64,000 bases of DNA, from positions 1 through 64,000 of the forward strand of contig CAJXZP010000007.1 in assembly GCA_913062955.1 (NCBI GenBank). Reading direction: 5' to 3'. Source of the DNA: an uncultured Flavobacteriales bacterium (lineage in GTDB: Bacteria > Bacteroidota > Bacteroidia > Flavobacteriales_G > Salibacteraceae). Shown in pieces: positions 1-8,228 of this stretch. The translations under genes were made by a program, and so were the position numbers. The notes beneath the pieces were generated by a model. That model was given only the letters and a program-made list of their open reading frames with translations, did not search any database and had not been told where the DNA came from. How positions within the stretch are numbered: position 1 is the first letter of the stretch; each line of letters begins with the position of its first letter.

Positions 1-103
1 GTATCCATTCTCATTCAAACTCTTGATTTTCACATATTCAATGCTATTCAACCGTTATTTATACGCCTCAGAAAAAGCACATGTTACCTGGTATTAAATT
101 ATA

Positions 104-139
104 AAAAAGCCTGGTATCGATGTCGATATCAGGCTTTAA
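104..139 (-). terminator. Terminator of the cytochrome c gene
   Basis: An AAAGCCTG/CAGGCTTT stem, extended inward by imperfect pairing around TATCGA/TCGATA, sits just downstream of the cytochrome c stop and is followed by a T-rich run on the minus strand. It is a typical intrinsic terminator. The bases before it (1-103) show no supportable gene. Confidence 0.75.
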
Positions 140-157
140 AACAAATATTTTTAACGT

Positions 158-646
158 TTACTCCGCGGGTTCTAACGTTCTAAAATATTCCGCAACCGCA
201 CGTGCTTCCTTTATCGTTAAATTTTGGTTGGCCATAGGAGAAGAATATTCAGCCAATAGTACCTTTGCTATGGGATCATTTTGAACCATTTCATCTGGAT
301 TCAAAATCATATTCATGACCCAAGCCGGATTTCTACGGTTATAAATACCTTGCGGAGCGGGTCCTATGTATCTTTTATGTACTTTATGACAAGCCGCACA
401 TTTTGCATCAAATATTGCTTTGCCTGCTTCTGCCATTTCGAAATCAACTTCTTCGTCAAATTCCAATTCATCAATGGGTCCAATTCCAATATTCTCCATT
501 GGATCTACTTCCTCAACTACAAGATCTTGCGTAACTGTTTCAACCGTTGTAGATGCCGAATTCGTTACGTCCTTTTTTTCTTCGCCACCACCACAAGCAG
601 TGAAAACACTTGTAAGTGCTACTAATACTAATGCTTCAAACTTCAT
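158..646 (-). CDS. Class I cytochrome c lipoprotein
   Basis: Predicted exported mono-heme cytochrome c that shuttles electrons at the periplasmic face of a membrane. The N-terminus is a lipoprotein signal (hydrophobic stretch ending in LTSVFTAC, lipidated Cys near residue 18), followed by a low-complexity acidic linker to about residue 70. The heme-binding motif CAACH lies near residue 85, and SPMANQN near residue 138 supplies the likely distal Met ligand, so one complete cytochrome c domain is present. It stands alone on its strand with its own -7 promoter box and a downstream hairpin, so it is probably a single-gene transcript. The electron partner cannot be told from the sequence; the di-heme cytochromes at 4.6-6.7 kb are possible users but are not adjacent. 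Confidence 0.85.
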   Translation of the reverse strand: MKFEALVLVALTSVFTACGGGEEKKDVTNSASTTVETVTQDLVVEEVDPMENIGIGPIDELEFDEEVDFEMAEAGKAIFDAKCAACHKVHKRYIGPAPQGIYNRRNPAWVMNMILNPDEMVQNDPIAKVLLAEYSSPMANQNLTIKEARAVAEYFRTLEPAE

Positions 647-680
647 ACTATATTTTTTAACGTTACGTATTATTTTTTTA

Positions 681-688
681 CAAAGGTA
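681..688 (-). promoter_or_regulatory. -7 promoter box (TACCTTTG) for cytochrome c
   Basis: On the minus strand this reads TACCTTTG, a perfect match to the Bacteroidota sigma-A -7 consensus TAnnTTTG. It lies about 35 bases upstream of the ATG at 646, leaving a short leader. No strong -33 element was identified. Confidence 0.6.
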
Positions 689-829
689 ATTTGGTGAACA
701 GATAAAAACATGACATTTATTATAAAAGGGACATTAAAGTCTTTTTATTAAATGTACTTATCAGGTCCCCTACAGATCATAACTGAAAATTAGCCTTCCG
801 AATTTTAATTTTTGCTGTAAATTGCCCTC

Positions 830-1657
830 ATGTTAAAAAGACACCTAATACTACTATTTTTTCTTTTTACCTCGGTATACTCCGGACTTTTGGCCATTGG
901 GAATCAGTCTTCGGGCGCACGATCATTAGCCCTCGGAAATGCCCACTCCACCCTATTTGATGTATGGAGCGCCAATAACAACCAAGCAGGTTTAGCGAGT
1001 GTGAAAGGGTTTTCTTTGGGGCTTAGTTACGAAAATAGATTTGGGCTATCAGAATTGGGTTTAAGCAACCTGAACATGGCCATTCCTGTAAAATTTGGAA
1101 CATTTGGCCTTACTGTTCAACAATTTGGGTTTAGCGATTACAATGAAAACAAATTTGGGGTAGCCTACGGAAAGCAACTTTCGTCTAAAGTAAGTTTAGG
1201 CGCTCAAGTATCTTATTATTTAGTTAGTGTTGCGGAGGCTCAAACCCAAAACAAGGATGCGATAGCCATTGAATTAGGAATGCAAATAAAAGCGACCCAG
1301 AAATTCACGATAGCCGCCCATGTGTTCAATTTAACCAATTCTAAAATCAAAGGTGACTTTCAAGAAAGACTTCCAATGATTTTAACATTGGGTATGAAAT
1401 ACGATTTTTCAAAAAAAGTATTTACGTTGGTTGACATTGAAAAAAACATTGATTTACCGGTTAATTTTAAAGCAGGAATTGAATACCATCCAGTCGATGC
1501 TTTCTACTTCAGAGGAGGATTAAACACCTATGACTTTCATTTTACGGGTGGGCTCGGAGTTGCGTTAAAAAGTTTTAAGCTAGATCTTGGTTTTAGTCAT
1601 CAAACTTATTTAGGTTATGTTTCTCAAATAGCCCTTAGCTACTCGATCAAAAAATAG
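830..1657 (+). CDS. PorV/PorQ-like outer-membrane beta-barrel protein
   Basis: Predicted outer-membrane barrel of the FadL/PorV-like superfamily used widely by Bacteroidota. A cleavable signal peptide covers about residues 1-22. Next comes the family-typical segment GARSLALGNA followed by NNNQAGLA near residue 50, which resembles the GxxxxALGxA...NPAGL signature of PorV/PorQ proteins. The rest consists of alternating amphipathic strands with aromatic girdles, ending in a strand near the C-terminus. It overlaps the next gene by one base (TAG/GTG), so the two are translationally coupled. Whether it takes part in type IX secretion or is simply a channel is not determinable; at 275 residues it is shorter than a typical PorV. 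Confidence 0.65.
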   Translation: MLKRHLILLFFLFTSVYSGLLAIGNQSSGARSLALGNAHSTLFDVWSANNNQAGLASVKGFSLGLSYENRFGLSELGLSNLNMAIPVKFGTFGLTVQQFGFSDYNENKFGVAYGKQLSSKVSLGAQVSYYLVSVAEAQTQNKDAIAIELGMQIKATQKFTIAAHVFNLTNSKIKGDFQERLPMILTLGMKYDFSKKVFTLVDIEKNIDLPVNFKAGIEYHPVDAFYFRGGLNTYDFHFTGGLGVALKSFKLDLGFSHQTYLGYVSQIALSYSIKK

Positions 1658-3735
1658 TGAAGAAGCGCTTTAAAAATATAGCCATTTTGATTTTCATGCT
1701 TTCCCCCTACATGGGATGGACACAATCCAAAGAACTAAAAAATGATGTAATTCAGCAACGAATTGAATTTATTGCCCAACAATACGAGTCTTCAAATATT
1801 GACTTTTCCAACTTAATTGAGGTACTTACATTCTATTTTGACCATCCTCTTAATTTGAATACCGCGACAGAAGAGGATCTGGAGTCCCTAAATCTCCTCA
1901 CCCCATTTCAGGTACGTAACTTAATCAATCACCGAATAAAAAAAGGAGATTTATTAACCATTTATGAATTACGCAATTTAAAGGGATTTGATCAAATCAC
2001 CCTTCAAAACATTGTTCCATTTACTATGGTTTCCTCGAGTCAGAAGCCAGATAATTTTAATTTGAAAAAATCCTTAAAATATGGCCGTTCAGAAATCATG
2101 TCGCTTTGGGGACGTGTACTCGAAGAACAAGAAGGCTATCTCCCTAGAGACAGTAGCACCAGTGAGAATGCTCGTTACATGGGTGATCCCCATCGTTTAT
2201 ATTTAAGGTACCGATTTAAATATTCCAATAAATTATCCTTTGGATTCACGGCCGACAAAGACCCTGGGGAAGAGTTTGGGAAGGGGAGTAACCCTAATGG
2301 GTTTGATTTTTATTCTGCACACCTTTTTGCCGCAAATATTGGAATCGTAAAACAACTCGCTATAGGTGATTTTCATGCCCAATTTGGTCAAGGCTTAACC
2401 TTTTGGTCGGGATTTAGTTACCGAAAAACTGCCGATGCTTTGAATGTAGTTCGATATGGGAGAAAACTATCGCCCTACGCATCCCGTAATGAAAATAATT
2501 TTTTGAGAGGTGCGGGCACGACCGTTCAGATTAAAGATTTTTTGATCACCGCATTTTATTCAAGCAAGGCCATTGATGCCAATATTGCCGAAGGAGATAC
2601 GTTAAATGCGGAGGACCGCACATTTACTTCTTTTCAACAGTCGGGATTACACAGAACCCCAGGTGAAATAGCGGATAAGAAAGCCATCAACGAGCAAATT
2701 ATGGGAGCCAATTTGGGTTGGAGTAAAAATGCCGTCAAGTTAGGAACTCGGATCATTCATTCTAAATATGGAACTACTTTTGATGGAAACCAACAATTGT
2801 ATCAAAAATTTCAATTGGATACCCATCAGTGGTATAATGCCGGTTTGGACGCAAATATCTTACTGAAAAACATTAACCTATTTGGGGAAGCTTCCATGAG
2901 TAGTAATGGAGGCTGGGCTTATATTGGGGGGGCATTAATACAATTGGACGATAGAATAAGTATCAGCATTATTAACAGAAATTTCCAACCTGATTACTTA
3001 AGTGTATACGCCAATTCGTTTGGTGAACGCTCTTCAAACAACAATGAAAAGGGAACTTATATCGGGTTAAAGGCAGATGTCGCTAACGGAGTGGTTCTAA
3101 CTGGATATGTAGACAAATATCAATTTGATTGGTTATCATTCAATGCCGATGGCCCCTTAAGTGGCCTAGATTATATGATGCGTTTGCAATGGCAAGTAAA
3201 TAGAAACTTAAGCGTATACTCTCGATTTCGCCAAGAAACTCAAACCAACAATGCCAAACTGGAAGAGAAAATTAATAGTTTAACGCAGGTAAGTCGCAGT
3301 TACTTACGATTCCACCTAACGTATAGGGTATCTGGTCAATTTAAAATTAATAGTCGGGTAGAGTTCAGTCAATCCAATTATCCAGGAGCTACAAATGGAG
3401 CCGGGTTTGTCGTTTATCAAGATTTTCAATATTCGTTTATGGATTTTAAGTCCAAATTAACGGGACGTTTGGCATTATTTGATATTGAGGATTACAATGC
3501 ACGAATTTATGCGTATGAAAACGATGTACTTTATTACTTCAGTGTTCCTGCATTTTATAACCGTGGTACTCGGGCATTTTTAGTTTATCACCTAAAGCCT
3601 GGGGGACCATTTGAATTTTGGGCGAAAATTTCCAGAACCTTTTTAAGTCATCAGACAACCTATGGCTCTGGTACCGAATTAATCCAAGCACCCCAAAAAA
3701 CGGAAATTAGATTGCAAGTTCGATTTAAGTTATAG
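1657..3735 (+). CDS. Helix-hairpin-helix outer-membrane barrel protein
   Basis: Member of a Bacteroidota family that joins an N-terminal signal peptide (residues 1-22, ending GWTQ) to a ComEA-type helix-hairpin-helix region and a long barrel-like C-terminal part. The HhH part (about 50-120) shows LNLNTATEEDLESL and a second repeat with YELRNLKGF, the usual double hairpin. The region from about 140 to 692 is rich in Tyr/Phe/Gly strands (for example FHAQFGQGLTFWSGF) and ends in RLQVRFKL, typical of a barrel's last strand. Translation starts at GTG, sharing a base with the stop of the preceding barrel gene. HhH domains elsewhere bind DNA, but here the domain would face the periplasm; its role is unknown to me. 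Confidence 0.7.
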   Translation: MKKRFKNIAILIFMLSPYMGWTQSKELKNDVIQQRIEFIAQQYESSNIDFSNLIEVLTFYFDHPLNLNTATEEDLESLNLLTPFQVRNLINHRIKKGDLLTIYELRNLKGFDQITLQNIVPFTMVSSSQKPDNFNLKKSLKYGRSEIMSLWGRVLEEQEGYLPRDSSTSENARYMGDPHRLYLRYRFKYSNKLSFGFTADKDPGEEFGKGSNPNGFDFYSAHLFAANIGIVKQLAIGDFHAQFGQGLTFWSGFSYRKTADALNVVRYGRKLSPYASRNENNFLRGAGTTVQIKDFLITAFYSSKAIDANIAEGDTLNAEDRTFTSFQQSGLHRTPGEIADKKAINEQIMGANLGWSKNAVKLGTRIIHSKYGTTFDGNQQLYQKFQLDTHQWYNAGLDANILLKNINLFGEASMSSNGGWAYIGGALIQLDDRISISIINRNFQPDYLSVYANSFGERSSNNNEKGTYIGLKADVANGVVLTGYVDKYQFDWLSFNADGPLSGLDYMMRLQWQVNRNLSVYSRFRQETQTNNAKLEEKINSLTQVSRSYLRFHLTYRVSGQFKINSRVEFSQSNYPGATNGAGFVVYQDFQYSFMDFKSKLTGRLALFDIEDYNARIYAYENDVLYYFSVPAFYNRGTRAFLVYHLKPGGPFEFWAKISRTFLSHQTTYGSGTELIQAPQKTEIRLQVRFKL

Positions 3736-3736
3736 T

Positions 3737-3744
3737 TATATTTG
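3737..3744 (+). promoter_or_regulatory. -7 promoter box (TATATTTG) for the SDR gene
   Basis: TATATTTG matches TAnnTTTG exactly, with a TTG about 22 bases upstream (3712-3714) as a possible -33 element. It lies about 47 bases before the SDR start codon and partly in the short gap after the preceding gene. Confidence 0.55.
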
Positions 3745-3790
3745 AATAGAAATTCGATGTAGAAAGTTCTACCCCAAAGCACTAAAATAT

Positions 3791-4579
3791 ATGTCAAAAC
3801 TTACCGCACTTATTACTGGAGCCTCAAGTGGTATTGGTTACGAACTCGCCAAAATTCACGCTCAAAATCATTATAACTTAGTTCTTGTTGCCCGAAGCTC
3901 AGATAAATTAGCCAATGTGAAAAAGGAATTGGAGTACCAATACCCTGTTAGCGTCCAAATACTTGCCCTTGATATATCTGTCGCAGTTAACATTCAAAAA
4001 CTAACCGATTTCACCGATTCTCAATCCATCCGAATCGACCATTTAATTAATAATGCAGGTATTGGTGTTTATGGAAAATATTGGGAGACCTCTGTAGAAG
4101 ACCACCTTAAACTTATTCAACTCAATGTAAATGCTCTGGTGGCTCTCACCCATCACTACAGTAAAAAAATGGTTGCTCATGGAAGTGGAAAAATTCTGAA
4201 TGTGGCATCTACGGCCGCTTTCATGCCGGGGCCGTTTATGTCGACTTATTTTGCTTCTAAAGCTTTTGTATTGTCTTTTGGAGAGGCCGTAGATAGTGAA
4301 CTTTCTGATACGGAAGTTTCTTTAACGACCCTTTGTCCAGGACCTACAAAAACGGGGTTTGAGGCCGCAGCGAGCGGTATGAAGGAATCTGGATTATTTA
4401 CTAAATCAAAAGTAGCGACTGCCAAAGATGTAGCTCTAGATGGTTACGATGCAATGATGAAAGGAAACCCGGTTATTGTTTCCGGACTAATAAATAAACT
4501 AAATGTCTTTTCTATTCGATTTAGTCCAAGATCATGGGTAATTGCCATTACCAAAAGCATTATGAAACCCGTTAATTAA
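3791..4579 (+). CDS. Short-chain dehydrogenase/reductase
   Basis: Cytoplasmic NAD(P)(H)-dependent oxidoreductase of the classical SDR family. The glycine-rich cofactor motif TGASSGIG is at about residues 9-16, the structural NNAG motif near residue 87, the catalytic Ser in VASTAAF near 139, and the catalytic Tyr/Lys in YFASK near 152-156. The length of 262 is normal for the subgroup that includes DltE-like and 3-ketoacyl-type reductases. LCPGPTKTGF follows the active site as usual. The substrate cannot be assigned. It has its own promoter and is convergent with the di-heme cytochrome gene; the two coding regions overlap by four bases at their 3' ends. Confidence 0.9.
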   Translation: MSKLTALITGASSGIGYELAKIHAQNHYNLVLVARSSDKLANVKKELEYQYPVSVQILALDISVAVNIQKLTDFTDSQSIRIDHLINNAGIGVYGKYWETSVEDHLKLIQLNVNALVALTHHYSKKMVAHGSGKILNVASTAAFMPGPFMSTYFASKAFVLSFGEAVDSELSDTEVSLTTLCPGPTKTGFEAAASGMKESGLFTKSKVATAKDVALDGYDAMMKGNPVIVSGLINKLNVFSIRFSPRSWVIAITKSIMKPVN

Positions 4580-5607
4580 TCCCAGCGCTTATCGTTAATA
4601 AACTCGAAATCTGACAAGGTTTTCAAAAATGCAACCAAGGCCTTTTTTTCCTCAAAGGATAATCCAAGAGGTTGGACGAGTTCACTTTTATTTACATGAT
4701 CATATCCACCTCTGTTATAATGATTTACAACCGCTATTAACGACTCCATTTTTCCATCATGCATATATGGAGCGGTAAGCCCTACATTTCGCAAGGATGG
4801 AACTTTAAATAAAGCACGATCTTGCCCTTCTCCAGTTAATCTCAGCCTTCCCGAATCCGTATAGTTCAGGTACAAACCATTGTTTTGAAAGGAGTGATCG
4901 GTAAAAAGCATCCCCCCATGACAAGAAGTACATTTTGTACGCTCCGAAAAGAATAACATCCTGCCGGAATTTTCTTCCCTATTTAATACGTTCTGGTCTC
5001 CATTTACAAACTTATCATAGGGACTCGTTCCACTAATCAAGCTTCTTTCAAAAGTAGCAATGGCACGCGTTATTACGAAAGGATCTATCTCTCGGTTATA
5101 GGCCTCTTTAGCTAATTGTGCATATTTCGCATTATGAGCCAATTTCACGGAAAGGTCCACAATATTAAAATCAAATTCGTTATGTTCATCAATAGGTACC
5201 AAAACCTGCATTTCAAGGGTTGGAACCCCTCCTTCCCTCAACAAATAGGGGAAGTAACCTACATTAGCTAAACTAGGTGAATTACGTTTCCCTGAACGAT
5301 TTTCTATTCCTGGGCTCGTACTTCTATTATCCGCAAAAGCAAATTCTGGTTTATGACATGAGGCACAACTTATCGAAGAATCTCTAGACAATACAGGGTC
5401 AAAAAATAGCATTTTTCCTAACTCCCATCTCTCCCTACTAAACTCATTATCCGTAGGAAAAAAGACCTCTGGAAACCCCATAGGGATTTCCAGAGGTGAC
5501 TTTACTTTCATAGAAGCATACTCTTTTGTACAGCCCGTTAAACCCATAACCATACTAACAATCAGCACCTGTAAACAAAAAACACACCTTATCGAAGTAA
5601 ATCTCAT
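4576..5607 (-). CDS. Di-heme cytochrome c peroxidase/MauG-family protein
   Basis: Exported di-heme protein of the CcpA/MauG superfamily, whose members either reduce peroxide or oxidise amino-acid side chains of a partner protein. The signal region ends in MGLTGC, suggesting a lipoprotein. Two heme motifs are visible, CASCH near residue 86 and CTSCH near residue 230, the latter followed by the conserved PYMHDG segment near 284. It is the last gene of an apparent operon MbnP-like > di-heme > di-heme, separated by gaps of only 3-4 bases. The MbnP neighbour favours a MauG/MbnH-type role (Trp oxidation) over simple peroxide removal, but sequence alone does not separate them. Confidence 0.88.
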   Translation of the reverse strand: MRFTSIRCVFCLQVLIVSMVMGLTGCTKEYASMKVKSPLEIPMGFPEVFFPTDNEFSRERWELGKMLFFDPVLSRDSSISCASCHKPEFAFADNRSTSPGIENRSGKRNSPSLANVGYFPYLLREGGVPTLEMQVLVPIDEHNEFDFNIVDLSVKLAHNAKYAQLAKEAYNREIDPFVITRAIATFERSLISGTSPYDKFVNGDQNVLNREENSGRMLFFSERTKCTSCHGGMLFTDHSFQNNGLYLNYTDSGRLRLTGEGQDRALFKVPSLRNVGLTAPYMHDGKMESLIAVVNHYNRGGYDHVNKSELVQPLGLSFEEKKALVAFLKTLSDFEFINDKRWD

Positions 5608-5610
5608 GTG

Positions 5611-6699
5611 TTATTGATTTGGATCTGAAAAATCAGGATTGGTTAAAAAATCATCGTCCGTCAACGTCTTCAAAAACGAAACTAAATCTGATTTATCCGT
5701 GGCATCCAATCTTAATCCTGTACGCATGGTATTTCTAAGAGTAGGGTCCAAGGTCCCTGATCCTTTAATCCCAGAATTATAGTGATCCACCACTTCTTCC
5801 AAGGTTTGAAACCTACCATCATGCATATATGGGAAGGAAACCGCTATATTCCTTAGTGTAGTTACTTTCATTTTACCAATGTCGTTCACACTACCGGTCA
5901 CCTTTTCTCTGCCATTGTCAGTAATTTCCGCATCCGTGAATAATCCATTGTTCAGGTATTTATTATTCTCAAAATTCGAAGGGGAATGACAATGGGCACA
6001 ATCTGCTCCGGAATCATCTGGAAAAAACTCATTATATTCTGTGAAAAACAACTTTCTTCCACGCTCTTCACTAAGCGAAAGGGTTAGGTCTCCTCTTAAA
6101 TATTGGTCATATTTACTGTTATGAGAAACTAAACTATTCATAAATTGCTCCAATGCCAATGAAATTTTATAGCTCGTAATTTCACTTGATCCAAATGCTC
6201 TAATAAACTGCTTTTTATAAACTAACTCAGCAGATAGTTTACTCACCACATTATCCAGAGTCTCATCCATTTCCAATTCATCTTGAATCGGTAAAATGGA
6301 TTGATCTCGTAACAAATGTGCTCTACCATCCCAAAAGAACTCATTCCCATTCCAAGCCATATTAACAATTGCCATGGCTTGTCTTTTCCCGGGTAATCCT
6401 CTAACCCCAATGGAAAGAGTATTGGTATCTGAAAAGGCATGTTTTTGTCGATGACAAGAACCGCAAGACATGGTTCCATCATTAGACATCTTGGTATCGT
6501 AAAATAACATTTTGCCCAATTTCACCCCTTGTTCTGTTAAGGGGTTATCATCGGCAATGGTAGGTGGAGGCAATTCACCATAATACATCACATACGGAGT
6601 TTCATCCAAAATGATAGGTGTTAACTCTTCGGTATCGTCCGCACAAGAGCCCATAACGAGGACGCTTCCTACTAGGAAGAATTGAAATAATCTATTCAT
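5611..6699 (-). CDS. Second di-heme MauG/CcpA-family cytochrome
   Basis: Paralogue of the following gene, with the same layout: a lipoprotein-like signal (VLVMGSC near residue 19), a first heme motif CGSCH with HAFSD close behind (residue about 80), a second heme motif CAHCH near 236 and the conserved PYMHDG near 293. Segments LGKMLFYDTKMS and VNMAWNGNEFFWDGR are typical of the bacterial di-heme peroxidase family. It lies three bases upstream of the next di-heme gene and four bases downstream of the MbnP-like gene, so all three are probably co-transcribed. Having two non-identical di-heme enzymes for one substrate candidate is unusual; one may be a peroxidase and the other the partner-modifying enzyme, or they may act in series. 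Confidence 0.9.
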   Translation of the reverse strand: MNRLFQFFLVGSVLVMGSCADDTEELTPIILDETPYVMYYGELPPPTIADDNPLTEQGVKLGKMLFYDTKMSNDGTMSCGSCHRQKHAFSDTNTLSIGVRGLPGKRQAMAIVNMAWNGNEFFWDGRAHLLRDQSILPIQDELEMDETLDNVVSKLSAELVYKKQFIRAFGSSEITSYKISLALEQFMNSLVSHNSKYDQYLRGDLTLSLSEERGRKLFFTEYNEFFPDDSGADCAHCHSPSNFENNKYLNNGLFTDAEITDNGREKVTGSVNDIGKMKVTTLRNIAVSFPYMHDGRFQTLEEVVDHYNSGIKGSGTLDPTLRNTMRTGLRLDATDKSDLVSFLKTLTDDDFLTNPDFSDPNQ

Positions 6700-6703
6700 C
6701 GCC

Positions 6704-7660
6704 CTATTTTATTACCGAAACCCTTTGCGTAGAAATCAAAAGATCATTTTTATAAATATGGATCAAGTAAATTCCTTTTTGAGCAAACTCAACCACTATT
6801 TCATTATGATTTCGAGTGAACTGACAAGAAACTTCTTTACCCAAAATATCTCGAATTTTGATTTCCATATCGTCCATTCCATCTCCCGTTACATGAACGG
6901 TTTGTGTGGAAGGATTTGGAAATACAATCACATCCATGGATGTGGCAACATTTTTAATTGAGTTTGGGTCATTTAAAGAAGCTGTAAATACATACCTACT
7001 ACAATTTACAAGAGCCTCCGCTGGAATCCCTGTTTCTCCATGATACAAAGACCCCGAAGAAATATCAATTTGATCCAACACCTTTTCGTAATCGGCATCC
7101 AAATTAATATTTAACGTATTTCCATTTTGTTCCCCTGTGGTTGCAATCGTAACGGTGTAAAGGTTTGCATCCCCTAAAGCGTGAATTTCAAAGACTAAAT
7201 TCAAATTTGGCCCCGAAAGCCCTTCCATTGCCAAGAATCTATATCCAGAAGCCCACCCCCAGTGCATGGATGGTGATTTGGGACCTAATGGATGAAAGTT
7301 GGTATAGGATGAAGGATCCAGGTGGTTATAGTCCGATTCTACGCCTACTGCAAACGAAATAGATTCTAACTCCGTAATGGGAAAAGAGCCTAAATTTTCG
7401 TTTACCTCAATCCCTCCATTCACCAATATCCATAGATCATCCATATGAGTGGAGACACCTCCATCATGCGTTAACGTAATTTCAGAGATATAATATTCTA
7501 ATCGATTAATCGTAAAACCATTTCCTAAGTCATTCGTACCGGTTTGGTTAAAGTTAAACTCTGAATTTCCCAAAAAATGAGAAATGTTTAAATAAACATC
7601 CTTTTGCGCAAACGAAAGTTGCGTCAATAGACTAAAAGCAAGAAGTAATATTGTTTTCAT
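6704..7660 (-). CDS. MbnP-like copper-binding protein with T9SS sorting domain
   Basis: Surface or secreted protein of the MbnP family (copper-binding partner of MauG/MbnH enzymes). The start at 7660 is preferred because it begins directly with a signal peptide (residues 1-19, ending SFAQ); an upstream in-frame start would add a charged 11-residue prefix. The MbnP-like domain covers about 20-235 and contains the family's MHWGW..GY segment with Trp at 134 and 136, plus EYYISEI and many His residues. The last roughly 75 residues form a type A T9SS C-terminal domain (VFPNPSTQTVHV ... KGIYLIHIY). In methanotroph MbnP a Trp is converted to kynurenine by the di-heme partner; the two di-heme genes directly downstream suggest the same here. 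That part is inference. Confidence 0.82.
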   Translation of the reverse strand: MKTILLLAFSLLTQLSFAQKDVYLNISHFLGNSEFNFNQTGTNDLGNGFTINRLEYYISEITLTHDGGVSTHMDDLWILVNGGIEVNENLGSFPITELESISFAVGVESDYNHLDPSSYTNFHPLGPKSPSMHWGWASGYRFLAMEGLSGPNLNLVFEIHALGDANLYTVTIATTGEQNGNTLNINLDADYEKVLDQIDISSGSLYHGETGIPAEALVNCSRYVFTASLNDPNSIKNVATSMDVIVFPNPSTQTVHVTGDGMDDMEIKIRDILGKEVSCQFTRNHNEIVVEFAQKGIYLIHIYKNDLLISTQRVSVIK

Positions 7661-7745
7661 TTTATATTTTTTATCCAGTAATAATTCGCCCATAATAAGA
7701 AAGGACGAAATAAATCACTTATAGTTTCCAAATCATTTTCAGGGT

Positions 7746-7770
7746 AAAATAGGGCGGATTTAGCCCTGTT
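7746..7770 (-). terminator. Weak terminator after the HYC_CC_PP gene
   Basis: A five-base AGGGC/GCCCT stem with a seven-base loop, followed by ATTTT on the minus strand, directly after the stop of the HYC_CC_PP gene. The stem is short, so termination is only probable. Confidence 0.4.
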
Positions 7771-8187
7771 TCAAATGAGTATGGATTGATACAAAATGGA
7801 AAAATCTTTAATTATTTCGGGAGGAGATTCAAAACAAAAAGACACCTTCTTTTCTGCTTCAAACACGTTTACATTTTGATTAAATAATTGGAATGGAATT
7901 TCAAGAACAAAAGGACTAACAGGAAGAACCACCGGATGTTGGTAGTTATCATCTAGCTGATGAAGTTCATGTTCATTTGAACAACAGGGTTCCGATTTTT
8001 TTTGATGCATGGGACAAGATGATTCATACTTCTTCATTCCACACGTTAAATCCTGTTGAGTTAAGGTAATGGCTGTTAAAACCACCCGACCACCGCAAAT
8101 ATGTTTAGTAACCGTAAACCCAATAGTGCTTCCCACCATCAGAAGCATCAAGAATGCACTTACTACTAAATTAAAAATTGCCTTCAC
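7771..8187 (-). CDS. HYC_CC_PP-family small membrane-associated protein
   Basis: Small Bacteroidota family named from three motifs. Here they appear as KHICGG (near residue 28), EPCCSNEH (near 67) and ESPPE (near 120). An N-terminal hydrophobic segment (residues 4-24) would export or anchor it. Additional Cys and His residues (TCGMKK, SCPMHQKK) make it a plausible metal ligand. Family members often lie beside metal (copper) uptake genes, and here it directly precedes the MbnP-like/di-heme operon on the same strand, about 110 bases away. Translation starts at GTG. The biochemical function of the family is not established. Confidence 0.75.
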   Translation of the reverse strand: MKAIFNLVVSAFLMLLMVGSTIGFTVTKHICGGRVVLTAITLTQQDLTCGMKKYESSCPMHQKKSEPCCSNEHELHQLDDNYQHPVVLPVSPFVLEIPFQLFNQNVNVFEAEKKVSFCFESPPEIIKDFSILYQSILI

Positions 8188-8228
8188 GGCCTAAAGATAC
8201 GCAAGAATAATAAAATAAAAAATCACGC

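Noticed and set aside
1-103. Possible start of a minus-strand gene near position 13
   Set aside because: Only a few codons would be visible and there is no promoter or conserved sequence to support it.
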